From: an uncultured Actinomycetes bacterium
GTDB taxonomy: Bacteria; Actinomycetota; Actinomycetes; Nanopelagicales; Nanopelagicaceae
Length of the DNA: 64,000 bases
Direction: 5' to 3'
Assembly: GCA_903838295.1 (NCBI GenBank)
Contig: CAILXX010000004.1
Span: 1 to 64,000, forward strand
This document shows positions 1-8,341 of the stretch, piece by piece; position 1 is the first letter of the stretch; each line of letters begins with the position of its first letter. The notes under the pieces are model-generated. The model was not told the origin of the DNA. It saw only the letters and a list, made by a program, of their open reading frames with translations, and did no database searches. Made by a program: the position numbers and the translations under genes.

Positions 1-1653
1 GAAAATGTGCGTTGGAAGGCCACCGAGGAGGCCATTCATATAGGTAGATGACTTAGATGTAGCAATCAAGCTTCCATCTTGGTCATATGCAGCATTACCT
101 GACTTGTCAGTAGCTGTAACAGTTACTGTCATAGGGGCATTTGGAACATAGCTTGAAGCATCTGTTGTAACAACTTCCTTAGTGACTGCTCCACCAATGG
201 TGAAGGTCAAAGGAGCTGCAACGATATCCCAAGCAGAAGTGGTTCCATCCCAAAGTTCAACTGTTGCTGTTGCAGAAGCACCTGAAGCGGCACCGACTGT
301 TCCAGTAACTACGCAGTTGATCTCGTTGGTATCTGATGCTGATCCTGAAGATGTCACGGTTGTGCAATATCCAGCTGTCAAAACAGTTGGATCAGAGACA
401 ACAACCTTGATAGCCGTGCTTGCCATACCCATGGTCAAACCAGATAGAGCAACAGGATTGCCGATTGAATCAGTTGTGTGAACTGTGATTGGAGCGTAAG
501 CAACATCTTTAGATGCTGAGGTTGTAGGAGCAAGTACTGTACCGGCACCACTAGTGAGTGCATTTACAGCGTAGTAACTTCCGATATCTCCGCCGTAAAT
601 ATCTCCAGCAACGAGATTGCCATCGCTATAGTCAGCGACTCCACCAGCAGCAAGAACCTTAAGGTTCTGAGTAGCTGTGACCTTTGAAGGAGAGCCTGTG
701 AAGACGATAGTTGTCGTTCCGATAACTACAGTTCCATCAGTCACTGTCAAAGTGGCAGTACCTGGAACTCCATCACCGAACACTGTCGCTTCATATTGAC
801 CAGCTGCACCTGTAAGGGCACGACCGCCACCTAAGTTCAAATCCGTGGCCGCAGCATAATGGACGGTGGCTACACCGGCCGTGACAGTAACAGCAGAACC
901 AAGTGCAAGTATTCCTGGACCGGTAATGGTATATGAAAGCTTCTCAGAAGCTAGCGCTCCATTGAGATTGTTGCGTGGGTGAGCAACAACATAAGCAACT
1001 GGGGTTGCGTATGTATCAGGACCCGAGACTGCTACTGATGGATTAGCCAAAGTACCAGCGTTGTATGCAGCATCAAGTGTTTGGGTAGAAGCAGTTCCGA
1101 TTTGTGAGAACTGAGCTGATGCTGTTGGTGCTGCACCCCATGTGATAGTTGCAGTAACGGCGGTTCCTGGAATTCCATTCGCACCGATCGGTGTGAAGCT
1201 AACTGTCTGAGTACCAGCAGTTGCCGAAGTCAGAGTCAGAGTTATTGCCTCTCCACCTGTTAGAGTAGCAGTTGCTGCTCCTGCAGCCTCAAGGCTGTAT
1301 TGGGTTCCTGGGAATACAGGGTTAACCTGCGATGTGCCAAAACCATAGACACCGATAAGGGTGCCTACTGATGCACCAGAAATTATTCCTTGGCCAGTTG
1401 AGGTAATTGTTCCTAGATTGTCCCCGGCTGTACCTGCAGTGCTGGTCTCAGTGAGAACCAACTGTGCTATTCCGCCAACAGCCTGGGAAACAGCATTGGT
1501 GCCTGTTCCAGATGTTGAGTAGCTGTTACCTAGAAGCGTTGCAGCAGACTCTGTAGCAGCAGCATTAGCCGCGGTGATGGATGTGAATCCACCAACAGCC
1601 AACGCAAGAGCTGCTATAGCGCTTACGCGCTTAAAGCTTGTCTTTGTAGACAT
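1..1653 (-). CDS. Secreted surface (S-layer-like) protein, N-terminal part
   Basis: Open reading frame of 551 codons that runs off the left edge without a stop, so only the N-terminus is seen. The ATG at 1653 is preceded by an AAAGGA ribosome site. The protein starts with a classical signal peptide (MSTKTSFKRVSAIAALALAV, then a likely cut after AANAA). The rest is dominated by Thr, Ala, Gly, Ser and Val with very few charged residues and repeated beta-type stretches such as VTVTAGVATV and ATLTVTDGTVV. This resembles Ig-like or S-layer surface proteins, but I recognise no named domain. It is divergent from the polysaccharide operon at 1782, so a cell-envelope role is a fair inference. Cell-wall anchoring cannot be judged because the C-terminus is missing. 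Confidence 0.8.
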   Translation of the reverse strand, partial: MSTKTSFKRVSAIAALALAVGGFTSITAANAAATESAATLLGNSYSTSGTGTNAVSQAVGGIAQLVLTETSTAGTAGDNLGTITSTGQGIISGASVGTLIGVYGFGTSQVNPVFPGTQYSLEAAGAATATLTGGEAITLTLTSATAGTQTVSFTPIGANGIPGTAVTATITWGAAPTASAQFSQIGTASTQTLDAAYNAGTLANPSVAVSGPDTYATPVAYVVAHPRNNLNGALASEKLSYTITGPGILALGSAVTVTAGVATVHYAAATDLNLGGGRALTGAAGQYEATVFGDGVPGTATLTVTDGTVVIGTTTIVFTGSPSKVTATQNLKVLAAGGVADYSDGNLVAGDIYGGDIGSYYAVNALTSGAGTVLAPTTSASKDVAYAPITVHTTDSIGNPVALSGLTMGMASTAIKVVVSDPTVLTAGYCTTVTSSGSASDTNEINCVVTGTVGAASGASATATVELWDGTTSAWDIVAAPLTFTIGGAVTKEVVTTDASSYVPNAPMTVTVTATDKSGNAAYDQDGSLIATSKSSTYMNGLLGGLPTHIF

Positions 1654-1708
1654 TGTTTTCCTTTCAAGAAAAGTCGAAAAAGAGAATTTCTCCCTCTCGG
1701 CTTGGCCA

Positions 1709-1745
1709 AAAACTGCCCTCTCATAGGTCATGAGAGGGCAGTTTT
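1709..1745. repeat. Perfect 16-bp inverted repeat between divergent genes
   Basis: Arm AAAACTGCCCTCTCAT (1709-1724), 5-nt loop, arm ATGAGAGGGCAGTTTT (1730-1745), with no mismatch. It has T runs on both strands, as in a bidirectional intrinsic terminator, yet it sits between two divergent genes. It could be a leader hairpin of the surface-protein mRNA, a transcription insulator, or a dimer-binding operator upstream of the -10 at 1770. The sequence alone does not decide. Confidence 0.8.
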
Positions 1746-1769
1746 GAGGGAATGGCTGGTCAGGGTCTG

Positions 1770-1775
1770 TAATCT
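1770..1775 (+). promoter_or_regulatory. -10 element, leaderless start of the polysaccharide operon
   Basis: TAATCT ends 6 nt before the ATG at 1782 and there is no Shine-Dalgarno sequence. This fits transcription starting at the A of the start codon. Confidence 0.55.
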
Positions 1776-1781
1776 GCACCT

Positions 1782-3530
1782 ATGGCGAAATCGAAGGTGG
1801 TTCAGAAATCGGCGGGGATATCCGATCGACAAGCGATGAACTGGCTTTTGGTGGGTGGATCGTTAGTGACCCTCTTCTTCTGGGCACCACTCACGGATCC
1901 CTTCAATGCTCCTAAATCTTGGATTCTCTCCATATCGGGATTTTGGCTTTTGGGATGGATTGGCTTCAATTGGAAGAAATTCTCAGGGAATAAGACGATG
2001 TGGATTGCGGGATTGTTATCTGCAATTTATGTAGCGACCCTCTTTGTTGCTTTTGTAGCCACAGATAATAAATTTATTGGAATGTTCGGGGATTATGCCC
2101 GGCGCACCGGATTTCTTTCCTATTTTTCCTTGACGGTTTTCTTCTTGGCTGGGGCCTATTTATTCAGATTAAATCGAATAGAGATATTTGAACGAGTCAC
2201 CATTGTTGTTGGGTTTCTATTGGGTATTTATGGATTCTTGCAGCACTACAACATTGATTTCATAAAATGGAACAATCCTTACAACTCTGTGTTGAGTTCT
2301 TTGGGCAATCCAGATTTTGCAGCTGCGGCTATGTCTATATTCATGGTCCTTAATTTTGGTTTTATTCTTACCTATAAAAAAGCTAAATGGGTCCGGGCGG
2401 TTGCTGGTGTAAACGTATTGGTGCTGCTTATCACGATCATTTTTGCTCAGGTGCGGCAGGGATTGCTTGCGGCAGCGCTTGGAATTGGGATTATTGTTAT
2501 TGTCTGGATTCACCAGAAGCAGAAGGTTGCAGCATATGGATTGACTGCGCTCTCTGCAGTGGGTGGCGTGGCTGCTGTTATGGGTATGCTGAATATGGGT
2601 CCACTTGTTAAATACTTTTATAAAGTGTCTGTGACTTATCGCGGTGACTACTGGCGAGCCGGTTGGCACATGTTTACCTCCCATCCCTTCTTTGGGGTTG
2701 GGCTTGATCGATATGGTGCTTATTTTCGGGTTTATCGAGATGCCACCCAGGTGGCTCGGCGTGGACCTGAGGTAATTTCTAACGCGACACATGATGTGCC
2801 ACTCCAGCTGGCTTCTACAGGTGGAATCTTTGTCTTGCTTGGATTTCTTGCTTTGACGGGCTTTATTGCATGGCGTGGAATCGTGGCGCTACGTAAATCC
2901 AGCGGCTTAGAACAAATAGTCGTGGCTACTATTTTTGGTGCATGGCTTGCCTATGAAGCGCAGTCGATTATCTCGATTGATAATCTGGGGATCGCCATTT
3001 GGGGTTGGATTTTAGGCGGAGCAGTTGTTGGAATATCTGTGATTGAAATTCCAGTAGAAATGAAGAATGCAAAGCCAGGTAGTTCTCTATTGCAGCCAAT
3101 GGTCTCTGGTTTTCTGGGCTTGGTTATGCTGGTGGTATCTGTTCTATTCTTTTCTGCTGAAGGAGCAATGCATTCGATCCAGTCGTACAATATTCCAAAA
3201 TCTGGACCAACTCTTGCTACCTATCAATACCTCGCGCTGAAACCACTAACATATGGATTTAAGGATCCACACTTTGTGGTGCTCTCCGCCACCATGTTGG
3301 CAGAAAGTGGAGCAGTATCAACTGCAGAGAAGAACTTGATAAGTCTGATCAAGTCGGATTCACATGATGTTGAAGCGGTGGATTTATTGGCAACGGTTTA
3401 TGAAAAAACCAATAATGCTGGTGCGGCTATCCCGTATGTTAAAGATTTGATCAAGCTAGATCCTTTTAATACAACAATTAATACCCGTCTGCAAAAAGAT
3501 GAGGCGTCTGCGTCTGTTGTGAAAAAATGA
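1782..3530 (+). CDS. O-antigen ligase-like membrane protein with C-terminal TPR region
   Basis: 582-residue polytopic membrane protein with about a dozen hydrophobic segments. The Wzy_C/O-antigen-ligase signature lies near residues 285-350: an Arg-rich stretch before WRAGWHMFTSHPFFGVGLDRY, and a conserved His in NATHDVPLQ. Such proteins join or polymerise polysaccharide repeat units on the outer face of the membrane. The last ~100 residues are soluble and TPR-like (AEKNLISLI..., AVDLLATVYEKTNN). It is the first gene of a five-step overlapping operon of polysaccharide genes. Whether it is a polymerase or a ligase (for example a wall-teichoic or glycoprotein ligase) cannot be told. Confidence 0.8.
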   Translation: MAKSKVVQKSAGISDRQAMNWLLVGGSLVTLFFWAPLTDPFNAPKSWILSISGFWLLGWIGFNWKKFSGNKTMWIAGLLSAIYVATLFVAFVATDNKFIGMFGDYARRTGFLSYFSLTVFFLAGAYLFRLNRIEIFERVTIVVGFLLGIYGFLQHYNIDFIKWNNPYNSVLSSLGNPDFAAAAMSIFMVLNFGFILTYKKAKWVRAVAGVNVLVLLITIIFAQVRQGLLAAALGIGIIVIVWIHQKQKVAAYGLTALSAVGGVAAVMGMLNMGPLVKYFYKVSVTYRGDYWRAGWHMFTSHPFFGVGLDRYGAYFRVYRDATQVARRGPEVISNATHDVPLQLASTGGIFVLLGFLALTGFIAWRGIVALRKSSGLEQIVVATIFGAWLAYEAQSIISIDNLGIAIWGWILGGAVVGISVIEIPVEMKNAKPGSSLLQPMVSGFLGLVMLVVSVLFFSAEGAMHSIQSYNIPKSGPTLATYQYLALKPLTYGFKDPHFVVLSATMLAESGAVSTAEKNLISLIKSDSHDVEAVDLLATVYEKTNNAGAAIPYVKDLIKLDPFNTTINTRLQKDEASASVVKK

Positions 3531-4696
3531 AGATAGCAGTTGTTGGTCAAGGGTATGTTGGTTTGCCAGTTGCAATTGCTGCAGCAGAAGCAGGCCATGA
3601 CGTGGTGGGTATTGATGTAGATCCGGAGAAAGTTGCACGGCTTAATTCTGGCAAGAGTCCTATCGGCGATCTCACTGATTCTTCGATTGCAGGGGTTGGT
3701 AGTAAATACGAAGCGTCATCGACTTTTGAGGGTATTGATACAGCGAATGTGGTGGTTATCTGCGTCCCAACACCGCTGGATTCTGCCCATAATCCGGACT
3801 TAACGTTTTTGGTCAGTGCATGTGAATCTATTGCCAACCGTATGCGGGCTGGTGTTTTGGTGATCTTGGAATCCACAGTTTCTCCGGGGAGCACGCGTGG
3901 AATTGTAAAGAGCGCTTTAGATAAATCCGGCGTTGAGTATTTACTTGCTTATTCACCAGAACGGATTGATCCGGCGAATAAACAATGGAATGTGAAGAAC
4001 ACGCCAAAGTTAGTTGCCGGGATTTCAGATGTCGCGACCGTCCGTGCACTCGAGTTCTATCGGAGTTTTGTCGCCGATGTGACCACAGGTTCGTCGGTCG
4101 AAGTTATAGAGACTGCAAAGTTGCTGGAGAATAGTTTTAGATTGATCAATATCTCTTTCATCAACGAGATCGCAGAATTCTGTGCACGGATGGGGATTGA
4201 TGTGCGCGAAGTGATCGACGCTGCTGCGACGAAGCCATATGGATTTATGCCGTTTTATCCAGGTGCTGGTGTCGGTGGACATTGCATACCTGTAGATCCT
4301 TCCTATTTGGTTGCAAAGGCGCGAGAAATTGGAGCGCCGACGCGCTTCATTGATTTAGCAAATGAAGTAAACCTGTCGATGCCATCGTATTTTGTTGGTG
4401 TCGCAGCCGGTATCTTGGGCGGACTCACTGGGAAGAAGATTCTGGTGGTTGGTGTCGCATACAAGCCAGATGTATCTGATGTCCGAGAAACCCCTGCGTT
4501 GCAATTAATCAGGTTGTTACGTGAAGCTGGCGCTGTTGTGGCATGGCATGATGATTTGGTGGGCATGTGGAACAACGAACATTCAGTGATTTTGACTAGT
4601 GGATATGACTTAGCGGTGCTGGTCAATCCGCATACTGGCACCGATTTATCTTTGCTGGGATCCACTCCGGTCCTTAATACTCGTGGTGGTTATTGA
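3527..4696 (+). CDS. UDP-glucose/UDP-HexNAc 6-dehydrogenase family protein
   Basis: 389 residues. The N-terminal Rossmann motif GQGYVGLPVA (residues 7-16) binds NAD. The middle carries SPERIDP and the helix with ETAKLLENSFRLINISFINE. The catalytic cysteine is in GGHCIPVDPSYL (around residue 250). The SPERIDP and CIPVDP spellings fit the UDP-N-acetyl-hexosamine branch (WbpA/WecC-like) better than plain UDP-glucose dehydrogenase. It oxidises the sugar C6 to a uronic acid in two NAD steps, supplying an acidic sugar for the polysaccharide. It starts by ATGA overlap with the ligase gene. Confidence 0.88.
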   Translation: MKIAVVGQGYVGLPVAIAAAEAGHDVVGIDVDPEKVARLNSGKSPIGDLTDSSIAGVGSKYEASSTFEGIDTANVVVICVPTPLDSAHNPDLTFLVSACESIANRMRAGVLVILESTVSPGSTRGIVKSALDKSGVEYLLAYSPERIDPANKQWNVKNTPKLVAGISDVATVRALEFYRSFVADVTTGSSVEVIETAKLLENSFRLINISFINEIAEFCARMGIDVREVIDAAATKPYGFMPFYPGAGVGGHCIPVDPSYLVAKAREIGAPTRFIDLANEVNLSMPSYFVGVAAGILGGLTGKKILVVGVAYKPDVSDVRETPALQLIRLLREAGAVVAWHDDLVGMWNNEHSVILTSGYDLAVLVNPHTGTDLSLLGSTPVLNTRGGY

Positions 4697-5652
4697 TGAA
4701 ATATCTAATTACTGGCGGTGCCGGATTTATTGGGTCACATATTGCAGATGCATTGATTGCCCGCGGGGATTATGTTGTGGTTTTAGATAATTTTTCAACG
4801 GGTAATTCACACAATATCGAGCAATTAGTAGGTAACCCACAATTTGAATTTGTACAGGGATCGATCTTGGATCTGCCATTACTTAAGCAGTTGACCGAAT
4901 CTGTGGACCATGTACTGCACTTTGCAGCTGCGGTCGGTGTCTTTACTATCGTGGATAAACCACTTGAATCACTGATCACCAACCTGCGTGGAACCGAAAA
5001 TGTTTTAGAGGCCGCGCACCAGTATGGCAAGCCGGTCCTGATTGCATCGACTTCAGAGATCTATGGCAAGAATGGAAGTGGAGCGCTGAACGAAGAGAGT
5101 GATCGGGTCCTTGGCTCTCCACTTAAGAGTCGCTGGTCATATAGCGAAGCGAAAGCAATTGATGAATCAATGGCTTATTTTTACTTTGCCGAGAAGAAAT
5201 TAGCAGTGCGCATAGTTCGCTTCTTTAATACAGTGGGGCCACGCCAAGTCGGTCACTATGGAATGGTGGTACCACGTTTTGTGAGCGCCGCTTTGAAAAA
5301 TGAACCGATTACGGTTTATGGCACCGGGTCGCAGTCGCGCTGTTTCTGCCATGTTGCTGACGCAGTCACTGCGGTGCTGATGGTGATCGATTCAGATCTC
5401 ACTCTGGGCGAAGTCTTTAATATTGGCAACGATGAAGAGATCACAATCGAAGCCCTTGCCCACGAAGTAATCGATTTAACCAGATCTTCTAGTCAGATCG
5501 AAAAAGTCTTATATGAGAAGGCCTATGCCGTTGGATTCGAAGATTTGCAGCGCAGAATCCCAGATATATCCAAAATCAAGAAGGTATTGGGCTGGACACC
5601 AAAACGCTCTCTCGATGTAATCATCAAAGATATCGCTGACCACCTAAAATGA
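4696..5652 (+). CDS. NAD-dependent sugar epimerase/dehydratase (extended SDR)
   Basis: 318 residues. The N-terminus ITGGAGFIGSHIADAL is the SDR glycine motif. The catalytic triad is visible as Thr/Ser in ASTSEIYG and YSEAK (YxxxK, around residues 150-154). The C-terminal half has the sugar-nucleotide binding region (YGTGSQSRCFCHVADAV). It most resembles UDP-glucuronate decarboxylase and UDP-sugar 4-epimerase types, which would follow naturally on the dehydrogenase upstream. I take the ATG at 4696, which overlaps the previous stop by one base (TGATG); a TTG one codon upstream is also in frame. Exact substrate unknown. Confidence 0.88.
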   Translation: MKYLITGGAGFIGSHIADALIARGDYVVVLDNFSTGNSHNIEQLVGNPQFEFVQGSILDLPLLKQLTESVDHVLHFAAAVGVFTIVDKPLESLITNLRGTENVLEAAHQYGKPVLIASTSEIYGKNGSGALNEESDRVLGSPLKSRWSYSEAKAIDESMAYFYFAEKKLAVRIVRFFNTVGPRQVGHYGMVVPRFVSAALKNEPITVYGTGSQSRCFCHVADAVTAVLMVIDSDLTLGEVFNIGNDEEITIEALAHEVIDLTRSSSQIEKVLYEKAYAVGFEDLQRRIPDISKIKKVLGWTPKRSLDVIIKDIADHLK

Positions 5653-6479
5653 GCGATATGCAGGTCTATGACTCCGATGTAAAGATGATTCCGGTTATCT
5701 CGCAGGTGCGTGCCATCTGGGAAAACCGTGGTTTGCTGGGGCTCTTGGTCCGTCGTGATCTGACGGTTCGATACAAGCGTTCGATCATTGGCATCTGGTG
5801 GTCATTACTCAATCCACTCTTTACTACCGCGGTTATGTACTACGTATTTAATACCGTCTTTAAAGCGCGGCTGCCTTCAGGTGCGCCATTCGCGCCGTAT
5901 TTGCTATCGGGTGTACTGCTTATGGCCTTCTTTAATCAGGGGCTGACCATGGGCGCAGATTCTGTTGCAACAGGTGCTGGCGTCTTGACCAAGGTTTATG
6001 TGCGACCAGAGATCTTTGCGGCATCATCGGCTATTTCTTCTGCTATCAATTTCTTGATCGGTTTTATTCCGCTCACCGTAGTACTGCTAATAGCTAAGGC
6101 TCATCCGGGCGCTAAGTCACCGTTGGTGCTGGTCGTCATTTTATGCATGACCCTTTTTGTTACAGGCTTGGCTTTGTTGCTATCTATTGCATATATAAAT
6201 TTTGATGATTCACGGTCGCTGATCTCGATCTTCTTGATGGCGCTGCAATATATGACGCCGGTCTTCTATCCGATCTCAGTGCTGGGACCACATACCAAGC
6301 GCGTGATTTTGTTGAATCCACTGACGTCTTACCTAGATATCTTTAGATCTGTATATGGTGGCGGCACAACTGCTTCATCCCACGAATGGGTGGTGATGAT
6401 TGCGTCCTCAATTATTGCTTTTATTCTGGGCTTCTGGGTCTTCATTAAGAAGTGGCCCGGTTTGGTGGGCAAATTATGA
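5649..6479 (+). CDS. ABC-2 type polysaccharide export permease (Wzm/TagG-like)
   Basis: 276 residues with six predicted membrane segments and the ABC-2 N-terminal signature (VRRDLTVRYKRSIIGIWWSLLNPL, residues ~35-58) seen in Wzm, RfbA and TagG. This subunit forms the channel that moves lipid-linked polysaccharide or teichoic acid across the membrane. The next gene, which overlaps it by 4 nt (ATGA), encodes the matching ATPase. The context of sugar-nucleotide enzymes and glycosyltransferase supports polysaccharide export rather than drug export. Confidence 0.9.
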   Translation: MSDMQVYDSDVKMIPVISQVRAIWENRGLLGLLVRRDLTVRYKRSIIGIWWSLLNPLFTTAVMYYVFNTVFKARLPSGAPFAPYLLSGVLLMAFFNQGLTMGADSVATGAGVLTKVYVRPEIFAASSAISSAINFLIGFIPLTVVLLIAKAHPGAKSPLVLVVILCMTLFVTGLALLLSIAYINFDDSRSLISIFLMALQYMTPVFYPISVLGPHTKRVILLNPLTSYLDIFRSVYGGGTTASSHEWVVMIASSIIAFILGFWVFIKKWPGLVGKL

Positions 6480-7219
6480 GCCAACAAAAAATTGTAGAAG
6501 TAGCAAATGCTTCAATGGCTTACCGCCGTACTCGTCACCGCGTATCTTCATTGAAGCAGACAGCGATCGATACCATCAGGCGCCGTATGGCTTACGAACA
6601 ATTCTTTGCACTGCGCGATGTATCGTTTGAAATCAATCGTGGCGAAACAGTTTCTGTCATTGGCCGCAATGGTGCTGGTAAATCCACATTGCTGAAAGTG
6701 GTTGCTCGAGTCTTGCCGCCAACATCAGGGCGAGTCATCGTGCACGGCAGTGTGGCCCCCATGATCGAACTTGGCGCTGGCTTTAATCCAGAACTCACTG
6801 GTGCTGAAAACATTATGTTATATGGGACTTTGCTCGGACGTACTCCAAAAGAGATGCAGGGGCGTATCGAAGCGATTGCAGATTGGGCCGGCTTGACTTC
6901 CCATATGGATATTCCGATCCGGGCTTATTCATCAGGCATGACTGCTCGACTTGCCTTTGCAACGGCAACTGATAGGACACCAGATCTCTTGTTGATCGAT
7001 GAAATCTTGTCCGTAGGCGATGAAGACTTTAAAGATAAGTCCAAGGCGCGCACGGTAGAGATGATGAACAGCGGTTGTGCCGTCTTGCTTGTTACTCACG
7101 ATTTAACCGCGGTTACATCTATGTCTTCTCGTGCAATTTATTTGGAAAATGGCACCCCGAAAGCAACTGGAAAACCACAGCAGGTCGTCGACGCATACCT
7201 AAACGACGTCCATCATTAA
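6476..7219 (+). CDS. ABC transporter ATP-binding subunit, polysaccharide export (Wzt/TagH-like)
   Basis: 247 residues from the ATG at 6476, which overlaps the permease stop. Walker A is GRNGAGKST, the Q-loop region follows PMIELGAGFNPELTG, the signature is YSSGMTARLAF (the YSSGM variant typical of polysaccharide exporters), Walker B is LLLIDEIL, and the switch His is in VTHD. The protein ends soon after the ATPase domain, so it lacks the C-terminal carbohydrate-binding domain found in some Wzt proteins. It thus resembles short TagH-like exporters that do not read the glycan end. It powers the permease encoded just upstream. Confidence 0.92.
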   Translation: MSQQKIVEVANASMAYRRTRHRVSSLKQTAIDTIRRRMAYEQFFALRDVSFEINRGETVSVIGRNGAGKSTLLKVVARVLPPTSGRVIVHGSVAPMIELGAGFNPELTGAENIMLYGTLLGRTPKEMQGRIEAIADWAGLTSHMDIPIRAYSSGMTARLAFATATDRTPDLLLIDEILSVGDEDFKDKSKARTVEMMNSGCAVLLVTHDLTAVTSMSSRAIYLENGTPKATGKPQQVVDAYLNDVHH

Positions 7220-7222
7220 ACC

Positions 7223-8269
7223 ATGAAGGTCTTGCATGTCATTGCCCGCATGAACGTCGGGGGCACGGCGCGGTATGTGGCGGAATTAGTAGAAGCCATT
7301 CCAGGATCCGCATTGGCGTGTGGCAAGGTGCAAGGGGCGGAAGTCGAAGATGATTCTGTTGCAGGTTTGCCGATTTATAGGGTCAAATCAATGGGACGCA
7401 AGATTTCTCCGGTAGCAGATTTTAAAGCGTGGCTGGAGTTGCGCGCAATTGTTAAAGAATTTGAGCCAGATATTGTGCATTCCCATACCTTTAAAGCTGG
7501 ACTGATTGCGCGTCTAGTCCCCGGCAGATTCAAACGTGTACATACTTTTCATGGGCATTTGTTTGATGATCAATCCTTTAGTAATTGGCAGAAAGAGTTG
7601 ATCACCATTGCAGAGAAGTTCTTGGCAAATCGCACCAATGTTTTGATCTCTGTTGGTAAAAAAGTTGGGGTGCAATTGCGCGATGCGGGGATAGGAGCCG
7701 ATCAAGATTGGTATTCGATTGCACCAGGAGTAAACCCGCTGCCCGTTATAAAGAAAACGCGCGGTGATACAGTCTTTGGATGGATGGCTCGGGTGACTTC
7801 GGTAAAGAATCCGATGTTGATGGTCCAAGTGGCGCGTGAGTTGCCAAAACTCTCTTTTGTGATGGCCGGTGGCGGGGATTTGCTAGAGGAAGTTCGGGCT
7901 GCTGCGCCGGCAAATCTGAGTGTTATTGGCTGGACCGATGCCACGCAATTCTGGTCGACAGTCGATGTCGCGGTGTCCACTTCAGATAACGAGGGGATGC
8001 CGATCGCCTTAATCGAAGCCCAGTTGGCAGGGATTCCAGTTATTGCGACAGATGTTGGGTCTAATTCGGAAGTGATTGAAGATGGGGTCACTGGTCTGGT
8101 TGTGCCTAAAAATCTTGATTCAGTAGTGCTAGCCATATCAAAACTAGCTTCTGATTCACCTTTGCGTGCTTCAATGGGAGCGGCTGCCGGGGTACGTGCT
8201 CGGGCAGAATTTGGGATGGATCGAATGATCTCTACCCATCAAGTGATTTACTCAGAACTACTTATGTAG
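7223..8269 (+). CDS. GT4-family glycosyltransferase
   Basis: 348 residues with the GT-B fold of family GT4. The N-terminal acceptor domain begins MKVLHVIARMNVGGTARYVA. The C-terminal donor-binding domain has the EX7E-type motif in DNEGMPIALIEAQLAGIPVIATDVGS (around residues 255-280). It transfers a nucleotide-activated sugar during assembly of the surface polysaccharide, most likely at the inner membrane face. It is the last gene of the operon, three bases after the ATPase stop. Donor and acceptor are unknown. Confidence 0.9.
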   Translation: MKVLHVIARMNVGGTARYVAELVEAIPGSALACGKVQGAEVEDDSVAGLPIYRVKSMGRKISPVADFKAWLELRAIVKEFEPDIVHSHTFKAGLIARLVPGRFKRVHTFHGHLFDDQSFSNWQKELITIAEKFLANRTNVLISVGKKVGVQLRDAGIGADQDWYSIAPGVNPLPVIKKTRGDTVFGWMARVTSVKNPMLMVQVARELPKLSFVMAGGGDLLEEVRAAAPANLSVIGWTDATQFWSTVDVAVSTSDNEGMPIALIEAQLAGIPVIATDVGSNSEVIEDGVTGLVVPKNLDSVVLAISKLASDSPLRASMGAAAGVRARAEFGMDRMISTHQVIYSELLM

Positions 8270-8341
8270 CCGTATCTACGAACGACTAGTAGTCCAAACT
8301 CGGGCGACTCTCAGGGATCTCTCAAATAAGATGGGTTACAT

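Noticed and set aside
182-481. 99-codon plus-strand frame at the left edge
   Set aside because: It lies opposite the secreted surface-protein gene, whose signal peptide, ribosome site and 551-codon frame are convincing.
2217-2792. 191-codon minus-strand frame inside the O-antigen-ligase-like gene
   Set aside because: It mirrors membrane-helix codons of the real gene; composition is His/Asn-rich and not protein-like.
8270-8341. Short palindrome GACTAGTAGTC as an operator or terminator
   Set aside because: Only 5 bp per arm with no T tract and no second copy; expected by chance.
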